From Lucifuga dentata (taxonomy: Eukaryota > Chordata > Actinopteri > Ophidiiformes > Bythitidae), in assembly GCA_014773175.1 (NCBI GenBank), contig VXCM01003124.1, positions 38,913 to 102,912 on the forward strand: a stretch of DNA of 64,000 nt. Reading direction: 5' to 3'. The translations under genes were made by a program, and so were the position numbers. Numbering within the stretch: position 1 is the first letter of the stretch; the number at the start of each line of letters is the position of its first letter. The notes under the pieces are model-generated. The model saw only the letters and a program-made list of their open reading frames with translations. It was not told the DNA's origin and did not search any database. This document shows positions 1-12,849 of this stretch, in pieces.

Positions 1-441
1 TTTCCTCATTAATCTGCTGTCTTTTGTATTGCGGAGCTACTCTGGGGTTCAAACTGTAGAATGACCCAAATGACCCAGTTATGCACCACGTTCACGATGC
101 ACTCTGACACAGTGGGACATGACCGGCTGTGCAACTGGACAGTTATGTAGATCTGCTAAATCAAGCACAGTAAGGGTTTTTTTTGTTGTTGTTTTTTTTT
201 TTTTTTTTTTTNTTTTTTTTTTTTTTTTTTTGAAAGAAGCAGTTTAAGGTTCATACTTTAGCCTGTTGTAAAGATGTTTCCAGTGGAATGATTGTGTCCA
301 CAACCTCTGCAATGATGATGGTGAGTACAATGTTATGATAACCTATAGAATATTGGTCTAAAGTACAAAAATAAAACCCAGGTTATGAAAAAAAGAAAAC
401 TGAATCTTTGCTTAAACCAGTTAAATAAAGTTATTTTGACA

Positions 442-468
442 AAAATAAATAAATAAATAAATAAATAA

Positions 469-518
<50 letters not shown>
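442..518. repeat. Compound (AAAT)n-(AT)n microsatellite
   Basis: About seven AAAT units pass directly into more than 20 AT units, at the left edge of the rearranged family A copy. Confidence 0.95.
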
Positions 519-519
<1 letters not shown>

Positions 520-523
<4 letters not shown>

Positions 524-1022
524 GTTCAGTGTGATGGATTACTTATCTCAAACATCTTTCAAGTCTCTATGCATTTGAGTTGATTTTTATAGTGTACTGA
601 AATGAACTGAAACCATGGCAGTCTGGAACGTAAGCAGAACAATTCTAATATTCTTTCCAGAAGTGTGTTTTTGAAAATGGTTGACAGCTCAATATTCAAA
701 CAGGTACCAACAGACTAAAATTCTTAATGTGGAGCTGAATGGAAGAAAATGTATGTCTCCGCAGGGAATATAGTCCCAGAAGAATTTTTCACCAACTAAT
801 TATAAATGACTGACCTTTCTACATTTGGACATACGTGTTAGCAGCAGATGAAACATTGAATTTTAAAGTGGGTGTATCCCATGAACATTTGATTTTGAAA
901 GGGGATTTGGCAAAAAGAACAAGAAAATTAAAATAGGGTTTTATGTTTTCGAAAATGTCAGTAACAGAAAATATTGTATTTATTGGGCTTAAACATGAAA
1001 AAACACTGGAATGATCCTTTAA
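520..1022. mobile_element. TTAA MITE, family A, copy 1, rearranged
   Basis: Contains the family section GATGGATTACTTATCTCAAA through AAACCATGGCAGTCTGGAA, then the core ATGTATGTCTCCGCAGGG and ATATAGTCCCAGAAGAA, and ends GGAATGATCCT|TTAA. The left half appears inverted relative to the right half and the left terminus is replaced by a microsatellite. Confidence 0.7.
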
Positions 1023-2849
1023 GCATAAATATTGCTGACTACATTATACATGTAATCCTCTCGACTGGACAGATGACACCACAGGCCAAAATGCTGGTTT
1101 CATGTTGTTTTTCAAGAAAATCTGAATTCTTTTCACTCTTCTGAGTCTGATTAAAGTGAAAACGTGCTTGTTAACTTTGTTTAAAACAAGGAAGAAAACA
1201 GGAGTGCTGCAGAAAAATGTGTGCTGTGCATGGCTTGTTTGGCAAGTGCATCACAGTTATGATCAAAAGGTCCTGGCTGTGTTCATGCAAAACTTGAACC
1301 TTAACATGTCTATTAAAAAAAAAAAAAAAAAANAAAAAAAAAAAAAAAAAATTCCGGTGCATGGAAGCATGCACCGGAAAATAATTTCATCTTTAATTCA
1401 TTTGTCGCACTTTTTATAAAACAATAAATATTAAAATTAAAGTATTAAAAATAAAAATAAAAATATTTTTCCTGCAAAGTTAGTGGTGATATGGGGATGG
1501 TGAAGAAGAAGGGATTGCCTCATGGGTGAGTATGGTAGACTGGCGGTATGACATCATCAAAGAGGAAACCCAAGCAGCCTACAGGCTGTCCTGCTGGAGG
1601 CCCCTCAATAAACAGGCTGGTTATCACATCACTAACATTTATTTAACCCCTCTACAGAAGGTGTTCTCTTAGAGGGTGTGCAGGGGAGGAGGCTGTTCCC
1701 AAATCTTTTTGGCTGACCCATTACATTTCCTCAGCTAAAATGTGAAGATGCAAACATCCATATTTGCATCTACAAAGTGTTCATTTTCCTCTTGAGACAT
1801 CTCCTTACTCCCTTGAGCTGCACTGCGCTCCGTCTCCCGCTTCATCCATCCTCCCAAGTTTGGCCGTCTTTCTGGGACAGAAGGCTGAAAACATGACTTC
1901 ACCGGAGGGAAGGGTCGGGGTAGGTTTAGGGTCATGAAATGAAAGGATGAGCGCATGAAAAGATGAAAGGATGAGGGGGAATGCTCTTATCCTTGGATAC
2001 CTCGCCTCAAACCCCCACCCCAACTCCATTCCTTTCCCGTTTGCGATGGGACCTTGCATGTAGCTCTCTCCCACACATCTCCACATCCCAGCGCCAGGCC
2101 TTGTGTTTTTGTAATTCATTACTTAAAGGAAAGAAATGTAGCCCATACCAAAATAAATACAGCCCTCTTGGATCAGACTATGTGTCATAGTGCGATAGCT
2201 CCTTGAAAAGGCTGTTGTTTTAACCGGAGGAGGATGGAACTCTTTGGCTCTGCAGTGCATCTGTCACTCTGCTCTCTGTCTCCGTCACACAGCACAGACC
2301 CATAGTATGCGCTCTTATCATATGATTTAGATCTAAATACATGATTTAAAGTGGGCTGCTTGTAGCCACATTAGAGAAGAGACACCAGATTCACACTTAC
2401 AAAGCAGTGAAACAGTCCTGCAAAAAGAATCTCCATTTCATCAAGCCATTTTTTAAAAGTTATTTTTTTTTTAGTGCAAACATCTTGTTTCCTTGAAGGG
2501 GTGAATAAAGCTGCCAATCAGTGAGATTTTATAATTTCCAATACAAATCAAAAGTATTTTCTGGAATCAAGGGTTAATTTTTCTTGGTTCTGCTGCAGCG
2601 ATCTCACTTTTTTTCAGTCCTGTTTCGATATACTAACACCTATTTCTAGAAAATTCCTGAAACAAGGTTTTTATTGGAAATAATCTAACTGCATTGTCAG
2701 ACTTAAAAAAATTTAAATCATCATATATCATATATATTTATATATTTTAAGAAACTAAGTAATACCTTACTTGATATGATAATATTTTTGTGCTGTCAAG
2801 CTCCAATTTCAATATTAAATTAAATTAAATTATTTGAATTTACTCGCCC

Positions 2850-3142
2850 ACGCAGCTGCTTAGTCACACCCACAAAGTATAAGGCTCGTGAGCGAGTGCT
2901 TGGCTAGCATCACTGTTTCATTGTCTCAGGCCTGACACAGCTGGCCAATCAGAAAACAGAAGACTTTTTGGGAGGAGTGATAAAGAGACAGTACCAAAAA
3001 CATCTGGTTTTCACTCAGTATACACAGCAGTGCTGCAGCAAAGGAGAGCAAAAGTGGCTGGTGTGTTTTTTGCAGGTTAAAGCATCGCAAAAGAGACCCC
3101 TAAATAAAAAACATGGAATTCTACATAATATGTTCCCTTTAA
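2850..3142 (+). mobile_element. TTAA MITE, family B, right-hand fragment
   Basis: Shares with 33592-34161 the sections GGCCAATCAGAA, AAAGAGACAGTA, GTTTTCACTCA and the right end ATAATATGTTCCCT|TTAA. The left half is missing or unrecognisable; its start is approximate. Confidence 0.72.
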
Positions 3143-3448
3143 TATCAGGACTTTGATTTTGAAAAAGCTCAAAAAGATATATTTTTCTGAAAAAAAAAAA
3201 AAAGATTTTAAAATATTATCCCAAATTATTTGCGAACATAACAAATTAGAGACAATCAGTTATCCATGACATCTGCCTTGAGTGTCTTTAAACCACTGTA
3301 AAAATTGTTGCCTTGAGCTTACTTAACATTAGCAATAATAAATCAGGATTACAGCTCGGGTTGTTATTTTCCTCTTACTTAATTATTTCTCGCTATTTGT
3401 GTCAGAGAAGACTCGTCATTAAGCGTGTGTAGCTATCTTCATGCTGCA

Positions 3449-3501
3449 AATTGGCCGTTTAACAGACCTCACTTCGGGTGAGGTCTGTTAAACGGCCAAT
3501 T
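3449..3501. repeat. Perfect 24-bp inverted repeat with 5-base loop
   Basis: Arms 3449-3472 and 3478-3501 are exact reverse complements, beginning AATTGGCCGTTTAACAGACC; the loop is TTCGG. It lies just before a (CA)n microsatellite and belongs to no element I recognise. Confidence 0.9.
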
Positions 3502-3535
3502 GAATGCTTCGTCAAGCAGAACCTTCCTTTGACCC

Positions 3536-3537
<2 letters not shown>

Positions 3538-3576
<39 letters not shown>
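3538..3576. repeat. (CA)n microsatellite
   Basis: About 19 CA units. Confidence 0.95.
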
Positions 3577-3578
<2 letters not shown>

Positions 3579-3752
3579 GCACTGGCACAGTCTAGCACAA
3601 TCCTTTGCTAGAACATCAATAGTTTGTTTATAATTAGCCCTGGCACCTCTTGACTACTTAGGGAGAGTGATTGTTTTTGAAAATGGCCCCTGGGGTCCTG
3701 TTGACTGATTGGCCAGGGATAGTTGGGGGGTGGGGTTGCTGGGCTGAAGCAG

Positions 3753-3875
3753 AGGGTCTGTTGCTGGCCCAGTGTTGTAGGCTACATTCCACTCAAGCTG
3801 CTCTGGTCCCTGGNAGGGTCTGTTGCTGGCCCAGTGTTGTAGGCTACATTCCACTCAAGCTGCTCTGGTCCCTGG
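3753..3875. other. Assembly join: 61-bp direct duplication around a single N
   Basis: 3753-3813 is repeated exactly at 3815-3875 around the N at 3814. This fits two contig ends that overlap but were not merged. The true sequence probably has one copy. Confidence 0.85.
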
Positions 3876-3973
3876 TCTGACAGCCACTCCGATAATGGCC
3901 CACTCAGATAGACTCAGAGGAGCTGCAAGTCTGAGCTCTGTACTGAATCACTCAATCAGTGCAGCAGCAGGCA

Positions 3974-4016
3974 GAAGAGGAGGAGGAGGAGGAGGAGGAG
4001 GAGGAGGAGGAGGAGG
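3974..4016. repeat. (GAG)n microsatellite
   Basis: About 13 GAG/AGG units on a purine-rich strand. Confidence 0.95.
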
Positions 4017-4173
4017 GGAATCTGAGAGAGATTTGAAATCTCTTTGTTCTCCAAAACTCACACACAGCAGTACACAAACAACATGAGGTCAATTAATAAC
4101 CGCCAGTGTTTATGCAGAGAAATGCAAGGTTTGTGTGGTAGTGTGCTTTACTCTCTGTTGGTGGGACTGAAGT

Positions 4174-4193
4174 GGTGTGTGTGTGTGTGTGTG

Positions 4194-4224
<31 letters not shown>

Positions 4225-4232
4225 CTGTGTGT
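4174..4232. repeat. (GT)n microsatellite
   Basis: Nearly pure GT for about 59 bases with single interruptions (GC, TC). Confidence 0.95.
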
Positions 4233-5138
4233 GTATGCAAGCTTTCCTCTTGTTTATAAAGAGTGACATAATTTAAGGAAGAACTTCACATCATGACCTC
4301 ACACAGGTGCCAACACCTGCTAAGGATCTATCAGTCCTCTAAAGAAATCTGCATCCGCATGTTAAGGAATAAGGGGAAAATATGCAAGTCATTGTTGAGC
4401 AAGTCACAACGAGTCTCAAGCCTTGGCAACAAGTCTCAAGCCAAGTCCCAAAACAAAACAGGCAAGTCACAAGTCAAGACTGACAAGCCAAGATTTGAGA
4501 CGTACGTACTTAAGACTTGCAAAATGACTAGGGGACCACACAGAAATCATTTTCCTAAATTCTAGTTATATAGCCGCCACCATTATAGTTGGTGGCTAAA
4601 AGATTGTGAGCATTTTGTGTCTTTACGCTGAAAGTTATATCCCCGGTATTACCACACACTGAAAAAGTCGTCAACTTATCAAGTAATTTGTTCCTGTCCT
4701 TGTCCTTGTCTTGTCCTTTCTAGTCCTTCTTGTGCTTGCAGCAAGATTATATCACTTGTTTTCATTCCAAATTAACCTTTTCTTGGAAGTTCCTAGAATC
4801 AGATGTTATTGTTGATGGTCGTGCATTGATCTGCCTTAGACTAAACCTGTTACAAGATAATGGTACTGAAGATAATGGAAGCTGAAATGATCTCACGTCA
4901 TTGACAAAAACATTTCATCATTTGTTTTATTAGTAGGCTGTTGTACTTTGTCAGGAAAATGATGAAATTATTTTTGAGTTGGAAGAATGCTGCTCTGAAT
5001 TATGTTATATCATTGTTATAAAATGGCAACAACAAGCTCAAATGTTTAACCTGCTGGAATACTACAAATACTGTATCTATAGGTGTAATACTATAATATT
5101 ATAAATACTGTATCTATAATTACTAGGATATCTATACT

Positions 5139-5163
5139 ACAGGCCAAAAGTTTGAGGCCACCC

Positions 5164-5202
<39 letters not shown>

Positions 5203-5517
5203 ACACTGTTATATTGCAGGAAATGATAAAAAAAATATATAAACTAAATGTAACTAATTAGTTTTCAAGAAGAATTTGTCAACAAGAGCACATTATGTAG
5301 CCACTATGGTTTAAGAAATGAATTTTAATGAAGGTATGTCCAGTCTGTATTAGTGCACTGGCACTCCAGTTGTGTTCCAACTCCTTGCTTATGTGTTTTA
5401 ACATTCTGTTCAATAGCTGCTGTCTGCCTTCTCCCACATCATTTTGGGATTAACTTGCTACACAGTCTGCTCATGCTAAATCTGGAGGGTTGCCTCAAAC
5501 TTCTGGCCTGTAGTGTA
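5139..5517. mobile_element. Tc1/mariner-like MITE
   Basis: CTACAGGCCAAAAGTTTGAG near 5139 is matched in inverse by CTCAAACTTCTGGCCTGTAG near 5494-5513, with TA on the outside. This ACAGGCCAAAAGTTTG end is typical of fish Tc1-like elements. No transposase remains. An internal poly-A run sits at about 5168-5194. Confidence 0.7.
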
Positions 5518-6498
5518 TATTCTTAAGAATTTCAGATTTAGATTTTGCAAAGCGGGTTTGAATTGGGTTGCAACAATGAAAACAAAATATAATGACAAAC
5601 ACTTTGAGGAAATGTTTCAAGTCTAGCTGTGAAAACAAAAGGAATGTTTCTCCTGCTATATTACCATTCATGCTTATTTTGACGTCATGCTGGATCACAT
5701 CCTTCACATGTAGTAAAAATGTATATATGTAGTGGGGTGTTTTTTCTCTTAGTTATAAAAATAAATATATAAACAGCTTAGACTCAGATTACTCAGGATC
5801 CCTTGATGAATATGTCTTGTCTTCTTTATCACATAATGAGCAGCAATGGACTTGTGTGATTTCTCATCAGCCGCATTAATTATTATTTTGGTTTTAAAGG
5901 CAGCAGCTTTATTTCATTTGAGTTGGAGGTAACGCTAAAAAACTCTAGATCAGGTCTCCCAGCTTCCCAGTTTTATTTGTTCATCTCTGCTCAGACTGCC
6001 GGCTGTGCCAGCCTGCCGGTGACCCCTCACCTCTCGCTGACCTCTCACCTGCAGACACCCTCCGTGGCTGCCTTTGATCTGCTGTTTACACTTATGTACA
6101 GTAGGGTTAATCACACACCTTGAGAGCACGACGTGGAATTCCATACAATGGGTCTGCTGGCATGTGTTGTCTGAGGAGTGAGAGAGGGATTAGAGATTAA
6201 AGGGCAGCCAGAGTGTGAGGTAAACAGGAGAGAACCATTTTTTACCTGCTCCACGTTTAGTCAGCGGATGTTGATGTCAGATGCCTTTCTTTGCACTTAA
6301 TATTTGGTTTTGACTGAAAGGCTGGCGGCTGTCAGAACTATGCGCACAAAATATTTTTCTTTTCTTGACTTTTGATGTGTAATCTAAGAATTTTCCTGCT
6401 TAGATATAGAAGATATAGAATTGCAGCATAATAGAGTACATTTAAGGTCTTTTAGCTTCTGTAGAGAACAAAATAAATAGAATATGCCTGTTAAGGTG

Positions 6499-7162
6499 TT
6501 AAAGGACCATACCACCCATTTTGCATGTTTGAGCCTATTTTATTCAATTTTCATACATGTAAGGTTACTGACAATTATTTCCCAAAGCATACTACTAGAA
6601 CAGTGCATTAAAAAAAAAAATGTTTTCCTACCTTCCAGAGAGCCACTGATTTCAATTCATTCTGGTACGCTATTAAAATGAACTTATTGATACTTGAAAT
6701 GTTCTTAATTCTTTATCATGAACAACATGTATATTCAGTTTTTTGTTGGTTTTGTTGTTTCAAAGTTTAGTAGTGTTTAAGAGCAATAAAAAGCGCAGAG
6801 TGAATGTATGTCTCCACTGGGGAATATAGTCCCAAAAGAAGACCTGTGANGCAATAAAAAGCGCAGAGTGAATGTATGTCTCCACTGGGGAATATAGTCC
6901 CAAAAGAAGACCTGTGATTATTGAAACATTTTAATGACCATGACTTCATAAGTCTGTATAACTATTAACAGGTGAAACATCGATTTTTAAGGTGGGTGTG
7001 TCACTTGAATATTTGATTTTGAAAGATTAAGAGATTTTGCAAAATATCAGAAAAGCTGAAATACGGTTTTATCCTTTGGGAAATGATTCTCAGCAACATT
7101 ACATGTATGAAAATTGAATATATTAGGCTCAAACAAGCAAAATAGGTGGTATGATCCTTTAA
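6499..7162 (-). mobile_element. TTAA-flanked MITE, family A, copy 2
   Basis: Begins TTAA|AGGACCATACCACCC and ends GGTGGTATGATCCT|TTAA, so both ends carry the TTAA target duplication. The terminal inverted repeats run to about TTTCCCAAAG. The strand is set so that the THAP fragment of copy 3 reads plus. A 67-bp assembly duplication around the N at 6850 inflates its length. Confidence 0.88.
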
Positions 7163-8150
7163 AATGTGTCTGACATGTTAATGCATCAATAATGAAAATC
7201 CTCAAAATTGCAGATACAAGGTTTTTTATCCTGCAACAACATATCTCCAATTCTGGAGTGTTTTGGAATGAAATAGCAAAATATTCAAAATTTCTCAAAT
7301 TGGAGGGAGCTGTTCACAAGTTTTTAGATGCTTTAAATACTTTAAGGTCAATTAAGGATTAAATTATGTTCAAGTGAATAATCTGACAACTTTCCCTTTC
7401 TAAAACTTTTGAGATAATATCAAAAAACTACTGTAAAAACTTAATTTTCCTTGCTCAGTGGAAGCCCAAAGTAGCATAACATGTAAATACTCAAGTACTT
7501 AAAAAAATGTAACAACTACAGTATTTGAGTAAAAGCATTTAGTCTGGTCAATACTGGTAATTTTTATTCAAATTAAACAAGTGTACATTTCAATAAAACT
7601 TAGGACAGCCAGAACAATTAAAATGCCACTTCTATCACAGTGTTTTTTTTTTAGAAGAATAAGGGAAAAAGCAACCTTATGATCACTGATCATTTAATGT
7701 GGGAACTAACTCAGTATTTTGCAATATTATTCAGTCTTTTAGCTTTATTTCAAAAACTTGCTTATGTTGAAAGACACGCTCGTAGGAACAGAAAACATAC
7801 AACGCGGTCCTATTGAATGATATTGTTAATTGAAACAAGACACTCCCTGAAGAATATGGTCATTCACTTGCTAATTGAAACCAAATACATGAGTTATGAT
7901 ACAACAATTTCTCATAAAAGGTACCATTAGTTTTTCTGACAGTTAAAAAAAAAATCAAATAAAATTGTACATATAATCTCATGGATAGTTACAAGAAATA
8001 TGAAGAAAATATGAGGGAAAGCATGCTCGGTAGATTGTTTACACCAGTTATAAGACAATGCATCATTTACATGCTTGAATAAATTAACCATGCTGATTTC
8101 AATATGATTATGGTGTTTACATGAAGTTTGAAAAAATCCAATTATTGCCT

Positions 8151-9166
8151 TTAAAGGACCATACCGGCCATTTTGCATGTCTGGGCCTAATATATTGAAT
8201 TTTCAAACATGTTACGTTATTGACAACCATTTGTCAAAGGATTAAACTGTATTTCAGCTTCCCTGATATTTTGCAAAAGCTCTTAATCTTTCAAAATCAA
8301 ATATTTAAGTGATACACCCACCTTAAAAATCGATGTTTCACCTGCTAATAGTTACNTTTCAAAATCAAATATTTAAGTGATACACCCACCTTAAAAATCG
8401 ATGTTTCACCTGCTAATAGTTACGCAGTCTTATGAAGTCACGGTCGTTTAAATTTTTCAAGAAACACAGGTCTTCTTTTGGGACTATATTCCCCGGTGGA
8501 GACATAATTGACATAATTTTTTCTGTGTAGTTCTGCGGTGGATCAGTCAGCAGGACGGATGTCCCGCCTACAAGTGAATCTGATTGGACAGTCTGCTCCG
8601 TGAAGCACACCACAACATTGTATCTCCGAGAGACACACAGTTGGGAGATAATGCTAAAATCATGAAGTGTGTTGTTCCTGGCTGTGAAAATTCTTACAGC
8701 CATTATGATTTGGAACAACTGCATTTTCATATTTTTCCTACTAACTTCAAACAGCGCAGGCTATGGCTAACCAATCCAACATCCAGAGTATGGCGTTAGT
8801 ACAATGGTGGTCATAATACAGTTGTTACAAGTTTGCAGCAATCATTTCACCATTCAGATCACTCCGCCCTTTTTTATCAAGCTTAAAAGCTAAAATTGTG
8901 TAACTTTGAAAAAAAACCTGAATATACATCTTGTTTGCGATGATGGATTACCTATCCTAAGAACACTTCAAGTATCAACAAGTTGATTTTAATAGCGACC
9001 AGAATGAACTGAAAACAATGGCAGTATGGAAGGTAGGGAAAAAAAAATAATAATAATAATTCGCCGTTCCAGTAGTATGCTTTGGGAAATGATTGTCAGT
9101 AACATTACATGTATGAAAACTGAATGTTAGGCTCAAACATGCAAAATGGTTGGTATGGTCCTTTAA
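8151..9166 (+). mobile_element. TTAA-flanked element, family A, copy 3, with THAP coding remnant
   Basis: Begins TTAA|AGGACCATACC and ends GGTATGGTCCT|TTAA. It is about 350 bp longer than the other copies even after removing the 67-bp assembly duplication at 8289-8423. The extra part (about 8508-8870) encodes the beginning of a THAP domain. This looks like a partly deleted relative of the autonomous element, and suggests the Kolobok superfamily (TTAA targets, THAP-bearing transposases). Confidence 0.85.
8662..8799 (+). pseudogene. THAP-domain transposase fragment
   Basis: From ATG at 8662 the frame reads MKCVVPGCENSYSHYD, then HFHIFPTNFKQRRLWL and stops at 8797-8799. This has the C-x4-C pair, the FHxFP block and the RRxWL block of a THAP zinc finger, a DNA-binding domain used by P-element and Kolobok transposases. 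The second half of the finger (C-x2-H and the AVPTIF-type end) is missing. A GTATGG after CCAGA at about 8788 could be a former splice donor. It is embedded in copy 3 of family A, so it is a transposon remnant and not a host gene. Confidence 0.75.
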
Positions 9167-10003
9167 TTGCATGTGGAGTCAAAGTTTTAACATGTATATA
9201 AATATACTGAATGTTGCGACACTTGCCTAAAGATCCTACCTAAACACTGATCTGATGGACTTACATCATGAAATTTTGATGGTTTTTTAATTATAACACT
9301 ATCAAAATATGTTTTAAAGTGAAACCTCAGTAGGGGGCCCCTGCAGTTGTGGGGCCCTAAGCAGCTACTTATGCTTAATATATAATACGTAGGGCCAACA
9401 TTCCTTCTTTTTTTTTTTTTTTTTNTTTTTTTTTTTTTTTTTTCAGGACCAACATGTCTTTCATCTAACAGAGTCCAAGTGAAGATCTGTCTAAACACAG
9501 CAACAATCTGGTGATATTTTTATTTATGAGGCAGATCCAGACATTGATGGTGAATCATTTTATAACAGTTTTCACAGTGGATAAATCAGTCTCACATATT
9601 GTGCAATGCAAGTGGAAATTTATGGGAAAACAGCAAGCAGTGAGAGTTAGACGCAACATTTTTTCTGCTATGACATTTTTCTTGTAGGCTTCAGCACCGT
9701 ATGAGCACAGTCTTTGGCTTTTCCATCTCTGCATGGTCCTGTTGTTGCTCTCAGCTGGGCTACACTGCCTACAAGCTACAGTGATCCATTATGTTTGGCA
9801 TGCAGTGGGTGTGATGGAGAGGTTTTTTTGGTTTGTTTTTTTTTAACTATTTTGAAGAGCAGTTCATTCAAAATTGTTGCTTCAAAAGTTGCTGTTTGTT
9901 TTATCTGTTCCCTTCATTTCATGGTGCTATGTTATTATATTTTCTGCATGGGAGTTATGTTGAAAATGACTCAAAAGTGCCCTCTACATGTGCTATTCCA
10001 CTT

Positions 10004-10602
10004 TTAAAAGGCCATACCATCCATTTTGCATATTTGAGCCTAATATATTCAATTTTCATAAATGTTACATTAATGACAACAATTTCCCAAAGGATAAAAC
10101 CGTATTTCAGCTTTCCTGATATTTTGCAAAATCCCTTAACCTTTCAAAATCAAATATTCAAGCAATACACCCATCTTAAAAATCATTGTTTCTCCTGCTA
10201 ATAGTTAGACAGCCTTATGAAGTCATTGTCTTCAAAACTTTTCGATAAACATAGGTTTTCTTTTGGGACTATATTCCCCGGTGGGGAATACATTCACCCT
10301 GCACTTTTTATTGTGCTTAAATGCTAAAATTATGTAAGGTCAAAAAAAAACTTGAATACACACAGTTGTTCATGATGATGGATTACCTATCCGAAGAATG
10401 TTTCAAGTAACAACAAGTTGATTTTAATAGCGTATCAGAATGAACTGAAACCAATGGCGTTCTGGAAGGTAGCATTTTTTATTTTTTTTTTAACTCACCA
10501 TTTCAGAAGTATGCTTTGGGAAATGATGGTCAGTAACCTTATGTGTATGAAAATTGAATATATTAGGCTCAAACATGCAAAATGGTTGGTATGGTCCTTT
10601 AA
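10004..10602 (+). mobile_element. TTAA-flanked MITE, family A, copy 4
   Basis: About 599 bp. Left end TTAA|AAGGCCATACC, right end GGTATGGTCCT|TTAA. Same orientation as copy 3 but without the THAP insert. Contains the family core GGGACTATATTCCCCGGTGG. Confidence 0.87.
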
Positions 10603-12849
10603 GGAAGTGTCATTTAGGGCCATTGGGTCTTTCACCACCCCTGGCAAGTCCTTCACCCCTTCAGTTGTTCTGGAGAATCCTAACGCAGAGGTTGAGAGCT
10701 CACTCTGTGCTTTGATTGATATACAGTAAGTCTTAATCGACAATCGCAACATTTTTTGGGTGAAATATTCCTTTAATGTTAGGTTGTTGTTTATCAGCTG
10801 GTGAACAGGTGTATCTCTTATTCACAAAAACACATAGAGATTTTGGAGGGTTTCCTTGATGTTAGTAGAAGTTTAGATTTCAATGAAACATTACAGCTAA
10901 ACCCGTATTATTAATTATTGGTTGAGATATTTTGCTCTGTAACATTCTTCTTAGTTTCAGGAAGTGTTGCAAGTTTGGAGTAATATTTACGAGCATATTG
11001 CATGAGCATGAGTCTTCAGTTGTCCTGCTTTTGGTGTGTCATCACTGAGGGACCATAGTGAAGTTCAGGATCATTTCATGTTTTTTGAAAAAAAAAAAAA
11101 AAAAAAATCAAATCTACTAATCTATTTTGAAATACTGTATGTTAATTAAATCGCATAACGTGAGCTAGAAATGCCTTTATGTGTTTTTCCTGGCACGTTG
11201 AGGGTGTCATGAGGTGATGCTCTAAATTTGCCATGACAGCAATTTTCTCTGGAAAACAACTAACAACAAGAAGCATAAGCAATAAAAGACATGAAAACTG
11301 CAGTTTCAAAGGGAATTGCTGATGAGATTTCCTGGAAGAGGTGTCAGTAGGAGTCAGATCCTGTGTGTGAACAGGTCTGGTTGCTCTTTGCACAACATCT
11401 TCATCCCTCCCTCCCACTGGAATCTGATGACAAACTAGATTTAACCTCCCAGCTATGAGGCACTCAGTCCAGCTTCTTATTGCTCTGTGAGGGGGAGTCA
11501 CTCCTCTGGTGAGAGATGAATTCTAGTGGTGGGTTATGATTCAGGGTAGAAGGAAATATGACTAGATGCTCCTTCCAGTATAATGGCAACCTTCAGTCAC
11601 CGCTGGAGTCACAGGGACATAAGCATGACTGCGATTTATAATTACAATATTACAATTGGCAGCAAGAACAGTCATTTATGTCATTTATTGTATTTTATTT
11701 TGTGTAGTGTTTCCAAATCTCTCCCATTCCAGAAATTATACATAATTTATGCTTATTTTCAGCTTAACTTGATTCTGTTTTTTAAAGATAAATACATAGA
11801 TAGATTTGTGTTTACACAGATCTGGCTACTCGTCTTCTGTCAAGATCTAACTGAAGCCAGTCACTGCACGCTGATCTAAATATAGAGTTTGGAGGAGATA
11901 AAAACTAGTGAAATCTCAATTAGCTGTACTTCAAAGCGAGGAAATTTTCAATACTTCCCCATGGCATTTCAAGTTGTGCCAGTTCTTTCATCTCAGCCCT
12001 TGGCCCTTGAGGGCCCAGCATTTACACGGAGTCAGGAAGTTATTGGTACTGCTTGGCAATCTGGGATGTGAGGTGAGTGGCCAACCACGTAGGATCAGCC
12101 TTTCTTTTCTATATAGTAACAACGATCCTTGCATCGTGACATTGTTTCTGTACTTTATGTTCTAATTGCACCTTTTTGTCAGAGGTAGCTTTTCTCTCAG
12201 TTTCATTGACGCCGTGGATTAATGACCTGCTACTGAAAAAGACACATAAAGAAATCCTGTTGTATATTATCCTGCTGGGAAAACCCTGACTATACAAAAA
12301 AATTAAGCTACTTTCTCTTAAAGTCACCACTTGGTGCCACTACTCATCCTTTCACATGACAAATCATTCATATTTCCACCTTAGGGTGTTTCCTCCCACT
12401 CCATGGACAAAAGAAACCAGAAAGTGCTGACATAGCCTGAATGGTGTTTTCATAAGTGGTTTGGCGTCTCTGTCACAAAGACTGTCACACAGGACTATCC
12501 ATTAGCTTTCTGTGGGACAAGGGAAGTTATCTTGGGGACCTATTGTGTGCATGGCGCTGAGTGTGTGTGTATGTGAGTGTAAAATGCGTGTGTGTTTGTG
12601 ATGTCACACCTCTGCTGTGCATACAGGAGGTGATAGGGAGCCCAGTGCTGCTGTCTGGGATCCCAAAGGAAAATCTTGGCTCCAGTGGGCCTGGCTGCCT
12701 GAAGCCAGGCATGGAGGCAGGAGGACAGGGTTGGGGATGAGAAGGGGGTGGNGGGTGTATGGAAGCCAATGAGCAGAGGAGGCGCTGGGCCGGCTCTTGC
12801 CCTCTCACTGACAGGATCTGGTCAATGTCCTGCTGTGGAGGGTCGCGGC

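Noticed and set aside
1156..1419. Open frames across homopolymers, including 9187-9498, 14580-14831, 27058-27309 and 40100-40339
   Set aside because: They consist of poly-Lys or poly-Phe around an N and have no domain.
6499..7162. piggyBac as the source of the TTAA elements
   Set aside because: piggyBac also uses TTAA, but its ends normally start CCY; these start AGG, and the coding remnant is a THAP finger.
8584..8799. A host THAP gene
   Set aside because: It lies wholly inside a TTAA-flanked repeat, lacks the second half of the finger and has no further exons nearby.
11142..11501. A 119-codon minus-strand open frame upstream of cables1
   Set aside because: No family motif or splice context was recognised; probably chance.
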